Positions 43,026 to 51,547 of a stretch of 64,000 bases of DNA are shown in pieces. Where the stretch lies: assembly GCA_031296935.1 (NCBI GenBank), contig JAVDPD010000004.1:124001-188000 (forward strand). Direction: 5' to 3'. Below the pieces are notes generated by a model. It did no database searches. It was not told the origin of the DNA and saw only the letters and a list, made by a program, of their open reading frames with translations. The stretch comes from Cerasicoccus maritimus (GTDB taxonomy: Bacteria > Verrucomicrobiota > Verrucomicrobiia > Opitutales > Cerasicoccaceae). A program made the translations under genes and the position numbers. Every line of letters begins with the position of its first letter. The first letter of the stretch is position 1.

Positions 43026-44147
43026 TTACGCGAAGGAGAAAGTCTGGCACTGAGCCTGGTCGCGCATCCAGTGGTCGACGATCACCAGCGCGGCCATCGA
43101 CTCCACAATCGGCACCGCGCGGGGCACCACACAGGGGTCGTGGCGACCGCGGCCCATGAGCTCGGTTTCCTCGCCGGAGAGGTCCACCGTGGCCTGCTTC
43201 TGGATGATCGTGGCCGTGGGTTTGAAGGCGACGCGAAAATAAAGCTCTTCACCATTGCTGATCCCACCCTGAACGCCGCCGGAGCGGTTTGTCTCGGTAT
43301 GGACTTCGCCATCGCGATTGATGAAGCGGTCGTTGTGCTCGCGGCCAGTCAAGCCGACAGCGCCAAAGCCGCTGCCCACCTCGAAACCCTTGGTCGCGGG
43401 CAGGGAAAGCATGGCCTTGGCCAAATCTGCCTCCAGGCGGTCGAACACCGGTGAACCAAGGCCCACGGGTAGCCCACGCACGCGGCAGACAATGACGCCG
43501 CCCACGCTGTCGCCCTCACTGCGGGCTTCGCGGATGCGGGCAATCATCTTTTCGGCGGTCTCGGGGTCGGGGCAACGCACCGCGTTGGCTTCGACTGCTT
43601 CGAGGCTGGGAAAAGGAATAGTCGGGCCGTCGGGGCCATCCTGGCCGGGGATCGAAATGTTGTGCACGCGCTCGATGTAGGCCGTGATCTCGACGGGTTT
43701 CTCCGGACCAAGGCGGAGAATTTTCTTGGCCACCGCACCAGCGGCTACGCGGCCGATGGTTTCGCGGGCGGAGGAGCGGCCGCCGCCCTCGTGGTTGCGA
43801 ATGCCGTATTTGGTCTGATAAGTGTAGTCGGCGTGCGAGGGGCGATACTTCGCCTTCATCTCAGCATAGGCCTCGGGACGGTGGTCCGAATTGGGCACGG
43901 TGACCGCGATGGGCGTGCCGAGCGTTTGGCCTTCGAAGACGCCGGATACAATGCTCGCCGTGTCGGTTTCCTTGCGCGGGGTGGTGATGTCGCTTTGGCC
44001 TGGGCGTCGGCGATCGAGCTCGAACTGGATGTCCGCCTCGCTCAGTGGCAGTCGTGGAGGGCATCCGTCGATGACTACGCCAATGCCACCGCCGTGGCTT
44101 TCGCCCCAGGTCGCAATGCGAAAGAGAGTCCCAAATACATTACCCAT
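43026..44147 (-). CDS. aroC: Chorismate synthase
   Basis: A 373-residue chorismate synthase, the last shikimate-pathway enzyme: it converts EPSP to chorismate using reduced FMN. Signatures are [20 protein letters not shown] at the N-terminus, [48 protein letters not shown] and, in the C-terminal third, [18 protein letters not shown]. Length is normal. No other aro gene is adjacent; a small lipoprotein gene ends eight bases upstream of its start, so they may be co-transcribed, although a terminator lies at the start of that gene. Confidence 0.98.
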   Translation of the reverse strand: MGNVFGTLFRIATWGESHGGGIGVVIDGCPPRLPLSEADIQFELDRRRPGQSDITTPRKETDTASIVSGVFEGQTLGTPIAVTVPNSDHRPEAYAEMKAKYRPSHADYTYQTKYGIRNHEGGGRSSARETIGRVAAGAVAKKILRLGPEKPVEITAYIERVHNISIPGQDGPDGPTIPFPSLEAVEANAVRCPDPETAEKMIARIREARSEGDSVGGVIVCRVRGLPVGLGSPVFDRLEADLAKAMLSLPATKGFEVGSGFGAVGLTGREHNDRFINRDGEVHTETNRSGGVQGGISNGEELYFRVAFKPTATIIQKQATVDLSGEETELMGRGRHDPCVVPRAVPIVESMAALVIVDHWMRDQAQCQTFSFA

Positions 44148-44155
44148 GTTCGCGC

Positions 44156-44302
44156 CTAATCAATTACCTCAGCCTGGTTGGCGTTGGAGTCTTCAGTGAA
44201 CTCCATGCCAAAACCGTCGTTGACGGTCTCGGTTCGCTGGGTTTCACAGCCCACCGCCAGAAGAGCGCAGCAGACCAACAAAAAAACGGCCAATGTTTTC
44301 AT
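44156..44302 (-). CDS. 48-residue lipoprotein whose start lies in a terminator
   Basis: The product [20 protein letters not shown], then [20 protein letters not shown] to a stop just before aroC, has a classic lipoprotein signal with Cys in AVGC and a short acidic mature part. The start codon falls in the second arm-loop boundary of a perfect intrinsic terminator (44280-44308), whose T tract encodes the Phe-Leu-Leu core of the signal peptide. It could be a genuine tiny lipoprotein whose expression is coupled to terminator folding, or a chance frame. The good signal-peptide-plus-lipobox order favours a real gene. Confidence 0.55.
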   Translation of the reverse strand: MKTLAVFLLVCCALLAVGCETQRTETVNDGFGMEFTEDSNANQAEVID

Positions 44303-44308
44303 TGGCCG
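44280..44308 (-). terminator. Intrinsic terminator overlapping a start codon
   Basis: On the minus strand: stem CGGCCAATG/CATTGGCCG with loop AAAA, then seven T. It lies 33 bases after the end of the lipoprotein gene 44342-44809 and contains the ATG of the next small gene in its loop and second arm. Confidence 0.9.
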
Positions 44309-44341
44309 ATTGAGTGGAAGAAAGCTGCCTAGTTCAAGCGC

Positions 44342-44809
44342 TTATTCCGATTTGATGCTGCGCTGGAGCATGTTGTAGTCAATACCTTCCTGGGCCTTGG
44401 CAGGCTCGGGCTTAGCGCATGCGGGCTCTGCCGCTTTTTCGCTAGTCTCGCCGGTTACCGGGCAAGCAGTCACAGCACACGCTTCCTGAGCCTTGGCAGG
44501 ATCAGGCTTAGCGCATGCGGGCGCTGGGCCTTCGGTCGGGACCTTGCCATCCGCCATATCATAGGTGGGATACCAGACACCGGCGGGGCTCAGGCCCAAA
44601 TCTTTCTGCACGTGCTCGTGAAACACGATACCGGAGGAGACGAGACTTTGGTTAGCTGCATAAGCAGCTTGTTGCGCCTTAGTGGACATGCTCACGTTGT
44701 CGTTGTAGGTGGTGAGCAAAGAATCAGAAGGTTCAATGGCCGTTTTGTCGGTCATGGAACAACCAGCGCCCAGAAGCGCTGCGATGGAAATTGGAAGAAG
44801 GATTTTCAT
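44342..44809 (-). CDS. Cysteine-containing lipoprotein with an internal duplication
   Basis: A 155-residue lipoprotein: MKILLPISIAALLGAGCSM carries the signal and lipobox (LGAGC). The central part (LLTTYNDNVSMSTKAQQAAY; VWYPTYDMADGKVPTEG) is unfamiliar. The C-terminal third has a duplicated unit, APACAKPDPAKAQEA and EPACAKPEPAKAQEG, separated by CAVTACPVTGETSEKA; the DNA of the two units is also very similar, so the duplication is recent. Start ATG 44809 is chosen for the signal; an upstream in-frame ATG adds 17 residues. Function unknown. Confidence 0.75.
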   Translation of the reverse strand: MKILLPISIAALLGAGCSMTDKTAIEPSDSLLTTYNDNVSMSTKAQQAAYAANQSLVSSGIVFHEHVQKDLGLSPAGVWYPTYDMADGKVPTEGPAPACAKPDPAKAQEACAVTACPVTGETSEKAAEPACAKPEPAKAQEGIDYNMLQRSIKSE

Positions 44810-44946
44810 TGTAGCCCGCATAGTGGATAAAACTACAAACAAATGTCTATCAGAGCGCAAGGCAAATTCTTAGTGCTGAAATCCAGAAAGAATCAGTTGA
44901 AAGAAAAACATTGAAAAGCCTGCTTATATTCACTGCGTTGTTGCTT

Positions 44947-45042
44947 GGCCGGGTCCTGTGCAACGTCGAACCGGTGAACTCCCCCAGGTCCGGAAGGAAG
45001 CAAGGGCAACCAGGATTCACGTGTGCCGCAGGGTGCCTGGCC
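44947..45042 (+). ncRNA. ffs: Signal recognition particle RNA (4.5S, small bacterial type)
   Basis: The conserved apical part reads GAACTCCCCCAGGTCCGGAA, then GGAAGCAAGGGCAACC, the universal SRP RNA domain IV that binds Ffh. The ends pair as a hairpin (GGCCGGGTCCTGTGC with GCCGCAGGGTGCCTGGCC). TATATT at about 44929 may be the -10 box and a seven-T run at 45046 the terminator. About 96 bases, the normal size. The N-terminal extension of the downstream open frame crosses this RNA and is not coding. Confidence 0.92.
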
Positions 45043-45095
45043 ACTATTTTTTTGCCAAACACCAAGCCGCCACTTCAAAAGAAGCGCCCCGCCGC

Positions 45096-46790
45096 ATGAA
45101 CATACAGATCGTCCTCGTCGGATCCGACACTTGGATGCAAAGCCTGCGTCGATGCTGGAACTGCATCCGCATCATGCCGGGGCACCGCAAACACAACCGC
45201 GCGATCTCCATCGAAGTCGAGCTCAAGCGCTGTGTGTGGTTTGGCTTCTTCATCGCAGTCTTCCTTTACTTTGCGGGTGGCTTCGGCGCCTACCTACTGC
45301 GCGCGCGCCAACCATTTAACCAGATTACTTACCTGGATGTGCTGCAAGCGCCCTTCAACATGGAGCAGCTCGTCCGCAAGCAAGGCGAAACCCAACTCCT
45401 GCAAGCCCGTGAAGATTTAAAAAACGGCCAGGTAATCCAGTCCTTCTATAAATACCGCTCAGGTGTGCGCCGCATACCCGACGACTTTCAGGCCCGATTG
45501 GAGCTGGCGCAGTTTTACATCGCCTCCGGCCTGACGGTGGACGCTGTCAATCTGCTCATCGAAGGTCTCGAATATGGCTATCCGGACCAGTCCGAGTACC
45601 TCGTCACGTTGATGAAGCTGTGCCAATACACGGACAACAACCCCGCAATCATGCGCGCCGTGCCCAAGATCCTCGAATTCAATGAAATTGAGGACAATGA
45701 ACCCCTGAAACTCGCTCTGCTCAAGCTCCTCCTGCGCGCTCAACTCATGGAGCAAAACTACACGGGCGTCGTCGACACCTCCTACCACCTCAACGAAGTC
45801 GACCCTGGGAGGAATTACGACGACAGCATTGTCTTTGCCTACATCAAAATGGGTGCCTTTGGCGACGCCGAACAATACCTCGACAGCCTTCCCCCGGAAG
45901 AAGCCGCCAACCCGCAGCTCATCCTTATGCGCGGCAGCCTCATGCAGGCGCAGGACAACGAAACCGCCGCCCGCCAGATTTTCCACAGCATCTTCCGCGA
46001 CTACCCCAGCGCCTGGAATGTCCAGATGGACGCCATTCTCATCATGTATGGCAACGGCGATACCGCTGCCGCCGACGCCCTGCTCGACCTCTACCTGGCC
46101 ATCCATCGTGGCAACATGAACGCGATTACCTCTATCGCCGCCCAATTTACCGACCTCCCCGACTCCATGAAAGTGAAGCGCCTCATGCGCATCGTCGGCA
46201 TGGAAAGCCCGGACTTGCTGGGCTCACTCTGGTTCTACTACATTCAGGCACTGGTTACCGAAGGCGAATTTGCAGAAGCCAAAAAGGAATTCGACACCAT
46301 CAAGCCTTCCGCCCCCAAACAGCCCGACGCTGCACCCATTCTATCAGCTTACGAAAAAATCCTCGTTGCCGCCACCCAGCGTTCCGCCGGTGAATACAAT
46401 GATCTTGTCAACTTCATGGTGGCTAACCGCATGGTGCCAGAAATTTACTGGGAAGCCGCGGAAGCGATGCGCAAGGTCAAGGCCTACGACCCGGCCGAAC
46501 GCATCCTCAATGCCGGTCTCGAAAAATTCCCTTTCAGCCGCATGCTCTCCAATTTGCGCAAGCAAGTGCTCAAGGAGCGCTCCGAGTCCGAATTCCTCTC
46601 CACCCAAGCCATTGCCAGCGTGCAAGAAGAAGGCTACACGGATCAAAAGCTCAACAGCGAACAGTTGGAAAAACGCCTGGTCGGCGCCGAAAAAGCCAAC
46701 CCCGCCACCGGCCTCGATAGCCTCGTCAATGACGACAAACTCAAGGGCATCGAGATCACCGAAGACGACATCCGCAACTCCAACCGCTAA
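45096..46790 (+). CDS. Membrane-anchored TPR-like protein
   Basis: A 564-residue protein with one membrane helix (residues about 47-70, CVWFGFFIAVFLYFAGGFGAYLL) after a basic N-terminus (RIMPGHRKHNRAISIEVELK). The long remainder is helical with the spacing of tetratricopeptide-like repeats: FQARLELAQFYIASGLTVDAVN, LLIEGLEYGYPDQSEYLVTL, DDSIVFAYIKMGAFGDAEQYL, AYDPAERILNAGLEKFPFSR. It should face the periplasm and act as a scaffold. ATG 45096 is chosen because the frame upstream overlaps the SRP RNA. No partner is evident. Confidence 0.78.
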   Translation: MNIQIVLVGSDTWMQSLRRCWNCIRIMPGHRKHNRAISIEVELKRCVWFGFFIAVFLYFAGGFGAYLLRARQPFNQITYLDVLQAPFNMEQLVRKQGETQLLQAREDLKNGQVIQSFYKYRSGVRRIPDDFQARLELAQFYIASGLTVDAVNLLIEGLEYGYPDQSEYLVTLMKLCQYTDNNPAIMRAVPKILEFNEIEDNEPLKLALLKLLLRAQLMEQNYTGVVDTSYHLNEVDPGRNYDDSIVFAYIKMGAFGDAEQYLDSLPPEEAANPQLILMRGSLMQAQDNETAARQIFHSIFRDYPSAWNVQMDAILIMYGNGDTAAADALLDLYLAIHRGNMNAITSIAAQFTDLPDSMKVKRLMRIVGMESPDLLGSLWFYYIQALVTEGEFAEAKKEFDTIKPSAPKQPDAAPILSAYEKILVAATQRSAGEYNDLVNFMVANRMVPEIYWEAAEAMRKVKAYDPAERILNAGLEKFPFSRMLSNLRKQVLKERSESEFLSTQAIASVQEEGYTDQKLNSEQLEKRLVGAEKANPATGLDSLVNDDKLKGIEITEDDIRNSNR

Positions 46791-46847
46791 GCAGCGTCCC
46801 GCTGCACCGGCGGATGCCTCGCATCCGGATTTGCCCATTGGGCAAAT
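46791..46847. repeat. Triple hairpin module after the TPR gene
   Basis: Three consecutive hairpins: GCAGCG-tcc-CGCTGC (46791-46805), CGGATGC-ctc-GCATCCG (46811-46827) and the palindrome ATTTGCCCATTGGGCAAAT (46829-46847). The first and third recur in the same order at 63689-63730. The following 46858-46910 segment recurs in inverted orientation near 63745-63800. Confidence 0.88.
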
Positions 46848-46915
46848 GGATTGGTGGATCGGCTTCTGGCTAACTGACTGAGATAGGGCGACGCTTACAT
46901 GCGAGCCGCAACAAC

Positions 46916-46967
46916 GGAGTGGCAAGGTAGGGCGCAGTCTCCTGACAAGCCGCAACGTTGCCTCACC
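46916..46967 (+). repeat. Solo REP element related to the RAYT-flanking repeats
   Basis: GGAGTGGCAAGGTAGGGCGC and the following AGTCTCCTGACAAGCCGC match the perfect 38-bp repeats that flank the RAYT remnant at 52382-52829 with only two substitutions, so this is a dispersed REP of the same family. Nearby 46985-47010 has another GC-rich hairpin (GCGCAGGCGCG...CGCGCCGC). Confidence 0.85.
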
Positions 46968-47066
46968 AGTTCAAATCGACCACTCTAAGGTAGCGCAGGC
47001 GCGTCCTCGCGCCGCACCCCGTGCTGAAGGACTGGCTTGGCGTGATACGCAGACGCTCCCCGCCAA

Positions 47067-47636
47067 CTATCCGCGCCCGATAATCAACGCGCTCGGCTGG
47101 CGCGGGCCTTTGGCCAGGCGGCGATGCAGCACCCAGCCTTCGGGCAAAGTCGGCTCCCACGCGCCCGGGGCTTCACAGATAAGGCGTGCGTTTTCATGCT
47201 CAGCCAGGCGGGCTAAAAGCGCGGTCAGCAAGTCGGCGTCACGGCTATCCCAGAGCTCGTAAGGCGGGTCGGCAAAGACCAGGTCGAAGGTTTCGGCGCC
47301 ACGGCTAAGGACCTTAAATGCGTCGCCGCGCCAGAGGTCGGTGATCGCAGACGGCTCCTGTTGGAGCGCCTTGGCGACGGCGGCGCGGTTTTGCTCCCAG
47401 CACTTCAGGGCACCGCGATCTTGCTCGACGAACGTCGCATGGCCCGCGCCTCGGCTGAGGGCCTCCAAGCCATAAGCGCCGGTACCAGCAAAGCAATCGA
47501 GCACGCGGGCGTCACTCACCCGGGCAGGGCCAAGGGAGGAAAACACGGCTTCGCGCAGGTAGTCCGTGGCCGGGCGCACCCCGCGATCGGGCGCCTTGAT
47601 CGGAATGCCGCGCGCCTGTCCGCCGGTTATGCGCAT
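47067..47636 (-). CDS. rsmD: 16S rRNA (guanine-966-N2)-methyltransferase
   Basis: A 189-residue class I methyltransferase that modifies G966 of 16S rRNA. It starts MRITGGQARGIPIKAPD, the typical RsmD N-terminus, followed by VRPATDYLREAVFSSLG, SAM motif VLDCFAGTGAYGLEALSRGA, acidic loop FVEQDRGAL and the catalytic motif FDLVFADPPYEL. Ten residues upstream (MQANDSPPNN) could be added from an ATG at 47666. No coaD gene is adjacent, unlike in many bacteria. Identification is secure. Confidence 0.94.
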   Translation of the reverse strand: MRITGGQARGIPIKAPDRGVRPATDYLREAVFSSLGPARVSDARVLDCFAGTGAYGLEALSRGAGHATFVEQDRGALKCWEQNRAAVAKALQQEPSAITDLWRGDAFKVLSRGAETFDLVFADPPYELWDSRDADLLTALLARLAEHENARLICEAPGAWEPTLPEGWVLHRRLAKGPRQPSALIIGRG

Positions 47637-47830
47637 GTTGTTGGGAGGTGAGTCATTTGCCTGCATATTGGGCGGAAAAAGCCCCCAAGGCCAACCCCGA
47701 AACGCAGGGAATTAACGGGCTTTTTACGGCTTTTTGTTAGCGGTCCGTAAAAGGCGCAGACCAATGGAGTACGAGCTGGAAAATGAATGTCAGAAGACTA
47801 AATTATAAGACATCCTAACCAATCCTTACC

Positions 47831-48781
47831 GTGTCCAATCCTCACAGTTGCGACTGGTTCTATCTTCAAGATGGCCAGCACCGCGGGCCGACCAGCATCC
47901 TCGATATTGTGGCCAGAGTCCAGAAGGACGAGTTTACCGGTCGAGCCCTCGTATGGAAAGCAGGCATGAGCGCATGGACGCCCTTGGCGTCCCTGCCGGA
48001 GTTTAAAACGGCGTTTGAGCCCAAGGCCCTGCGCCGCCCCAAACTCCCGCCCAAGCCTCGCCCCGTGAACTCCGAGCAGAACGCTCAACTCACCACGGCA
48101 CCCTTTTTAAAGCCGGATTCCAAGGTGTGGTATTACGAGGTCAATGGCGCGAACCAAGGCCCCTTCAGCACCATCGCGCTGCGTAAATCGATCCAAAAAG
48201 GCAGCATCGCACCAGCCACCAAGATCTGGCGTGAGCATATGGAAGCGTGGAAGCCAGCCGAAGAGCTGGAAGAATTTGCCGACGTCCGCGTCAACAAGCT
48301 CAAGCTGACGCGCCCGCCGATGGCGCCGCACCTAAAGCATCAGCAACGTAAGGGCGTCTTACCCGGCGACAATCCTGCGGCAAAAACCGTCAATTTCATC
48401 CTTAACGCCCTCTCAATCGAAGGGGGCCTGACAATCCTTGCCGCTCTGCTGATCGCGGGTTTCTTCTTCCTGCAAATCCCTGAGGCGCCGCTGAAGGCAT
48501 TTTGGGTTTACATCGCCTACGCGGGATCGCTGGGCATCGTCTGCCTGGGGCGTGCGCTGGCCTGCCATTGGGGCTGGCTGCTCGCGGTGCTCCTGGTGCC
48601 ATTAGGGGTCGTGGTTTACCTGATCTGGGATTTCAGGAAGACTTGGCGGCTGATCATCGCGCTCATCCTCTGCGGGAGCATTGCGGGAGTCGGCTACAAC
48701 GCCGCGGTCGAGGCTGGCCTACTGGATGAGTCCGGCATACCCAGCCTCCAAGATTACCAACAGCAGCCCGAAGCTGAATAA
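47831..48781 (+). CDS. Tandem GYF_2 domain membrane protein
   Basis: A 316-residue protein starting at GTG 47831. Two GYF_2 (DUF4339) domains occupy residues about 8-62 (WFYLQDGQHRGPTSILDIV, TLVWKAGMSAWTPL-type end) and 97-150 (VWYYEVNGANQGPFSTIALR, KIWREHMEAWKPAEEL): the family pattern W(Y/F)(Y/L)...G...GP...(L)...G......W..G...W. Three or four membrane helices follow (GLTILAALLIAGFFFLQI; LAVLLVPLGVVVYLIW) with an acidic tail. GYF_2 domains often precede membrane segments in bacteria and probably bind peptides. Partners are unknown. Confidence 0.85.
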   Translation: MSNPHSCDWFYLQDGQHRGPTSILDIVARVQKDEFTGRALVWKAGMSAWTPLASLPEFKTAFEPKALRRPKLPPKPRPVNSEQNAQLTTAPFLKPDSKVWYYEVNGANQGPFSTIALRKSIQKGSIAPATKIWREHMEAWKPAEELEEFADVRVNKLKLTRPPMAPHLKHQQRKGVLPGDNPAAKTVNFILNALSIEGGLTILAALLIAGFFFLQIPEAPLKAFWVYIAYAGSLGIVCLGRALACHWGWLLAVLLVPLGVVVYLIWDFRKTWRLIIALILCGSIAGVGYNAAVEAGLLDESGIPSLQDYQQQPEAE

Positions 48782-48867
48782 TTCGTCATACTTGGCCGTG
48801 CATAAGCCTTAGCTGCAACATGGCGTTGCACTGTGGCAATGGTTGTGCTTTGTTTCGCGCCATTCGG

Positions 48868-50355
48868 ATGCTAAGCACTGGAAAAATTCTCCGGGGACTT
48901 GCGCTGTGCTGGTTGGTTTTCACGACTACGGCGCAGGGGGCTACCTTTGACTGGTCGCCGCTTTGGTTCAAGCAATTCGGGACCGTCGAAGAAGTCCAAC
49001 CAGATGGTGAACCCGTTGAAAAGGAAATACTTACGCACTATAAGGCACTAGGCCCATTCATCGAGCAGACGGACGATGGCACGCACCAGATGGCCACGGC
49101 GCGCCCGTTTTGGATCCAGAAATACAACCGCGAAACCGAGGTTTATAACTACAGCTTCGTGCCGCCGTTTTTCGTCCACTACCGCGACCCCAATCTCGTG
49201 CGCTGGGAAATTTACACGTTTATTCAGCGCCGCCGCACCGGCCTCAAGCACCCAAACGTCATTGAGACGTTCCTCATCGTGCCCTTCGTCTGGTTTCACT
49301 ACGAACCCAACCGCCCCGACGAATCCTACTACGGCGTTTTTCCCATCTACGGCGAGTTCCAGAAGTTTCTGTTCGACAAGACCACCTGGGCGCTCTGGCC
49401 GCTCTATTGGACGATTACCACCGGCGACACCACCCGGATGGGCACGCCCTGGCCATTCATCCAAACACTTCATGGGCCGGGCACGGGCGGCGTGCTCATC
49501 TGGCCGCTCATGGGGCACTGGTGGCAGGAAGGCCGCTTGGATTATCAATTTTTCCTTTGGCCGTTCATCTACCGCAAGGTCGACCAGTTTGACCGGCCAA
49601 TCGTTCGGGTACGCGAGGGCTTTTTGCCGTTTTGGGCCACCGAACACGGCGAGTTCGTCGACGATGTAACGATCATCTGGCCCTTCTTCGGCTGGAAGGA
49701 AGACCGCACCAAAAACTACACCGAGGAGCGCTATTTTTACCCGTTCTTCATGCAGGGCCGTGGTGACAACGAATACACCAATCGCTGGGCACCTTTCTAC
49801 ACGCACTCGATCAAAACCGGCGTCGACAAGACCTGGTATATGTGGCCCGCCTACCGCTTTCGCACTCAGCGCGAGAAAGACCTGATCATCGATCGCACGC
49901 AGTTCTTCTATTTCATCTATTGGAACGAAACCCAGCGCAGCGCCACCAACCCCAACCTCGCCGAGGCCTACGAAACCCACGTGTGGCCCTGGATCAGCGA
50001 ATACGACAACGGCGCCGGCCTCAAGCAAGCCCAGCTGATCAGCATCTTCGAAGTCTTTTACCCGCACAGCGACACCGTGCGCGAACTCTACACACCAGTC
50101 ACCGCCTTCTGGCGCAGCCAGTGGAACACCAACACCGGCGAGTCCAAGCAAAGCTTCCTGTGGGACTTCATGGTCGAAGAAAAAACCGCCGACTCGACCC
50201 GCTTTGAAATCAACCCGTTCTTATTCGTTTCTGACACCGGCGAGGACCACGCGGAGATGTCCCTCGGCGGCGGCTTCCTTGGCTACAAGCGCGAAGGGAC
50301 CTTCGAAGACGGCAAGGAAACCCTGCAACTCCTGTGGTTCGACATTGAGCTTTAA
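48868..50355 (+). CDS. Secreted, aromatic-rich protein with repeated WPF motifs
   Basis: A 495-residue exported protein (signal MLSTGKILRGLALCWLVFTTTAQG). The mature chain is exceptionally rich in Trp, Tyr, Phe and Pro, with about ten repeats of the kind (L/I)WPF/WPLYW/YPFF: FVPPFFVHYRDP, FLIVPFVWFHYEPN, TTWALWPLYWTIT, FFLWPFIYRK, VTIIWPFFGWKED, YFYPFFMQGRG, WYMWPAYRFR. The periodic aromatic pattern and lack of membrane helices suggest a beta-rich outer-membrane or surface protein. It is followed after a hairpin by mlaE and mlaF in the same direction, so a part in lipid traffic is possible. Family not recognised. ATG 48868 is chosen for the signal peptide. Confidence 0.75.
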   Translation: MLSTGKILRGLALCWLVFTTTAQGATFDWSPLWFKQFGTVEEVQPDGEPVEKEILTHYKALGPFIEQTDDGTHQMATARPFWIQKYNRETEVYNYSFVPPFFVHYRDPNLVRWEIYTFIQRRRTGLKHPNVIETFLIVPFVWFHYEPNRPDESYYGVFPIYGEFQKFLFDKTTWALWPLYWTITTGDTTRMGTPWPFIQTLHGPGTGGVLIWPLMGHWWQEGRLDYQFFLWPFIYRKVDQFDRPIVRVREGFLPFWATEHGEFVDDVTIIWPFFGWKEDRTKNYTEERYFYPFFMQGRGDNEYTNRWAPFYTHSIKTGVDKTWYMWPAYRFRTQREKDLIIDRTQFFYFIYWNETQRSATNPNLAEAYETHVWPWISEYDNGAGLKQAQLISIFEVFYPHSDTVRELYTPVTAFWRSQWNTNTGESKQSFLWDFMVEEKTADSTRFEINPFLFVSDTGEDHAEMSLGGGFLGYKREGTFEDGKETLQLLWFDIEL

Positions 50356-50381
50356 CGAAAATTATGGATACGTCATTTACC

Positions 50382-50454
50382 AACAGGAAGATCGGGAAGA
50401 CCGGAAAGAAGTCTGATCTCAATTCGACTATCCGATCTTCCCGATCTTCCTGTT
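50382..50454. repeat. 19-bp perfect inverted repeat with period-8 units
   Basis: AACAGGAAGATCGGGAAGA (50382-50400) returns as its reverse complement at 50436-50454. The left arm continues as 8-9-base units, GGAAGATCG, GGAAGACC, GGAAAGAA. It lies between the WPF protein and mlaE; with the adjoining T/A runs it could attenuate transcription into mlaE. Confidence 0.85.
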
Positions 50455-50463
50455 AAAAAATAC

Positions 50464-51216
50464 ATGAACACCGCGCGCAACATACTCGAAGCCATCGGCA
50501 GCAGCCTCGTCTTGCTGCTGCGCTCGATTGGCTACCTGCCGTCGCTGCCGCGGCAACTGGGGCGGGTATTCGACTACGCCTTTCACATCGGCTACCTGAC
50601 GTTTCCCATCGTCGCGATCCTGAGCTTTTTCCTCGGCGCGGTGCTCGCTCTGCAAACGGGCTACAGCATGAACTTCGCCGGCGGGCAGGAGCTGATCGGC
50701 CGCATTGTCGGCCTCGCCGTTGCGCGCGAACTCGCGCCGCTGATCACCGCTTTCCTGCTGGCTGGTCGGGTGGGCTCCTCCATCACTGCCGAGATTGCCT
50801 CGATGACGGTTTACCAGGAAGTTGACGCCCTGCGCACGATGCAGACGCCACCCGAGCGCATCCTCGTGATGCCGCGCCTGATCGCGATTCTCTTCATGAT
50901 GCCGGTGCTGACGATCGTTGCCGTGCTGCTCGGCTGGTTTGGCGGCGGCGTGGTCGCCCAACACGTGGAGTTCATCGGCCTCGACCCGAATGTTTACTGG
51001 GCCAACCTGAAAAGCGTCACCGAGTTCAAGGACGTGATGAACGGCCTGATCAAGGCCGAGGTCTTTGGCTTCTTCGTGGTGCTCATCGCCTGCAACCAGG
51101 GGCTGATCACTCGCGGCGGCCCGCGCGAAATCGGCTTTTCTGTCACCCGCTCAGTAGTCACGGGCATGTTCCTGGTCCTCCTGCTGGACTACGTGTTAAC
51201 CCGCATTTTGATGTAA
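50464..51216 (+). CDS. mlaE: MlaE family lipid ABC transporter permease
   Basis: A 250-residue permease of the MlaE/DUF140 family, the membrane part of MCE-type phospholipid transporters. It has an amphipathic N-terminal helix (ARNILEAIGSSLVLLLRSIG), then five membrane helices; the conserved motif is AVARELAPLITAFLLAGRVGS-type (ELAPLITAFLLAGRVGSSIT), followed by EVDALRTMQTPPERILVMPR, the coupling region. The ATPase mlaF lies 330 bases downstream with a small ORF between. mlaD is 12 kb away. Identification is secure. Confidence 0.94.
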   Translation: MNTARNILEAIGSSLVLLLRSIGYLPSLPRQLGRVFDYAFHIGYLTFPIVAILSFFLGAVLALQTGYSMNFAGGQELIGRIVGLAVARELAPLITAFLLAGRVGSSITAEIASMTVYQEVDALRTMQTPPERILVMPRLIAILFMMPVLTIVAVLLGWFGGGVVAQHVEFIGLDPNVYWANLKSVTEFKDVMNGLIKAEVFGFFVVLIACNQGLITRGGPREIGFSVTRSVVTGMFLVLLLDYVLTRILM

Positions 51217-51219
51217 GCG

Positions 51220-51543
51220 ATGAACGTTTTTGGGAAAGACTTCATGTTACAGGAATTTGAAGGCCCGGGTTGCTTCGTTAAGTTCATCTTGAATGAAAGT
51301 GGTATTTTCTTCTTCTCCGCACAGTTTGAACACAGAAGCATGAAGGAAGATGCCCTCTCTTATGAAGATAATTACCAAGGCAATGCCTTGGCTGGAATCG
51401 TGAAAAAGCACATGATCGAAATTCGCAATCATGAGGCCTTTGCCATGGAGCGAGTCCAAGCACTGGTGCTGCGATTAAGAGAGCATCCAGAGCTTGGAAT
51501 TGTTTTCCAAACACCAACCTATTATCACGGAAAAAACCTTTAG
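51220..51543 (+). CDS. Small unrecognised protein between mlaE and mlaF
   Basis: A 107-residue cytosolic ORF, three bases after mlaE and four before mlaF, so it sits tightly inside the operon. It starts MNVFGKDFMLQEFEGPGCFV and contains FILNESGIFFFSAQFEHRS, KKHMIEIRNHEAFAMERVQA and ends TYYHGKNL. No membrane helix or known motif. Its codons are clearly more AT-rich than those of mlaE and mlaF, which suggests insertion into the operon after its formation. It could be an accessory subunit, but no function can be claimed. Confidence 0.65.
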   Translation: MNVFGKDFMLQEFEGPGCFVKFILNESGIFFFSAQFEHRSMKEDALSYEDNYQGNALAGIVKKHMIEIRNHEAFAMERVQALVLRLREHPELGIVFQTPTYYHGKNL

Positions 51544-51547
51544 CGAC

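Noticed and set aside
44958..45095. N-terminal extension of the TPR-like protein
   Set aside because: These bases are the SRP RNA, which is well supported; translation is placed at ATG 45096.
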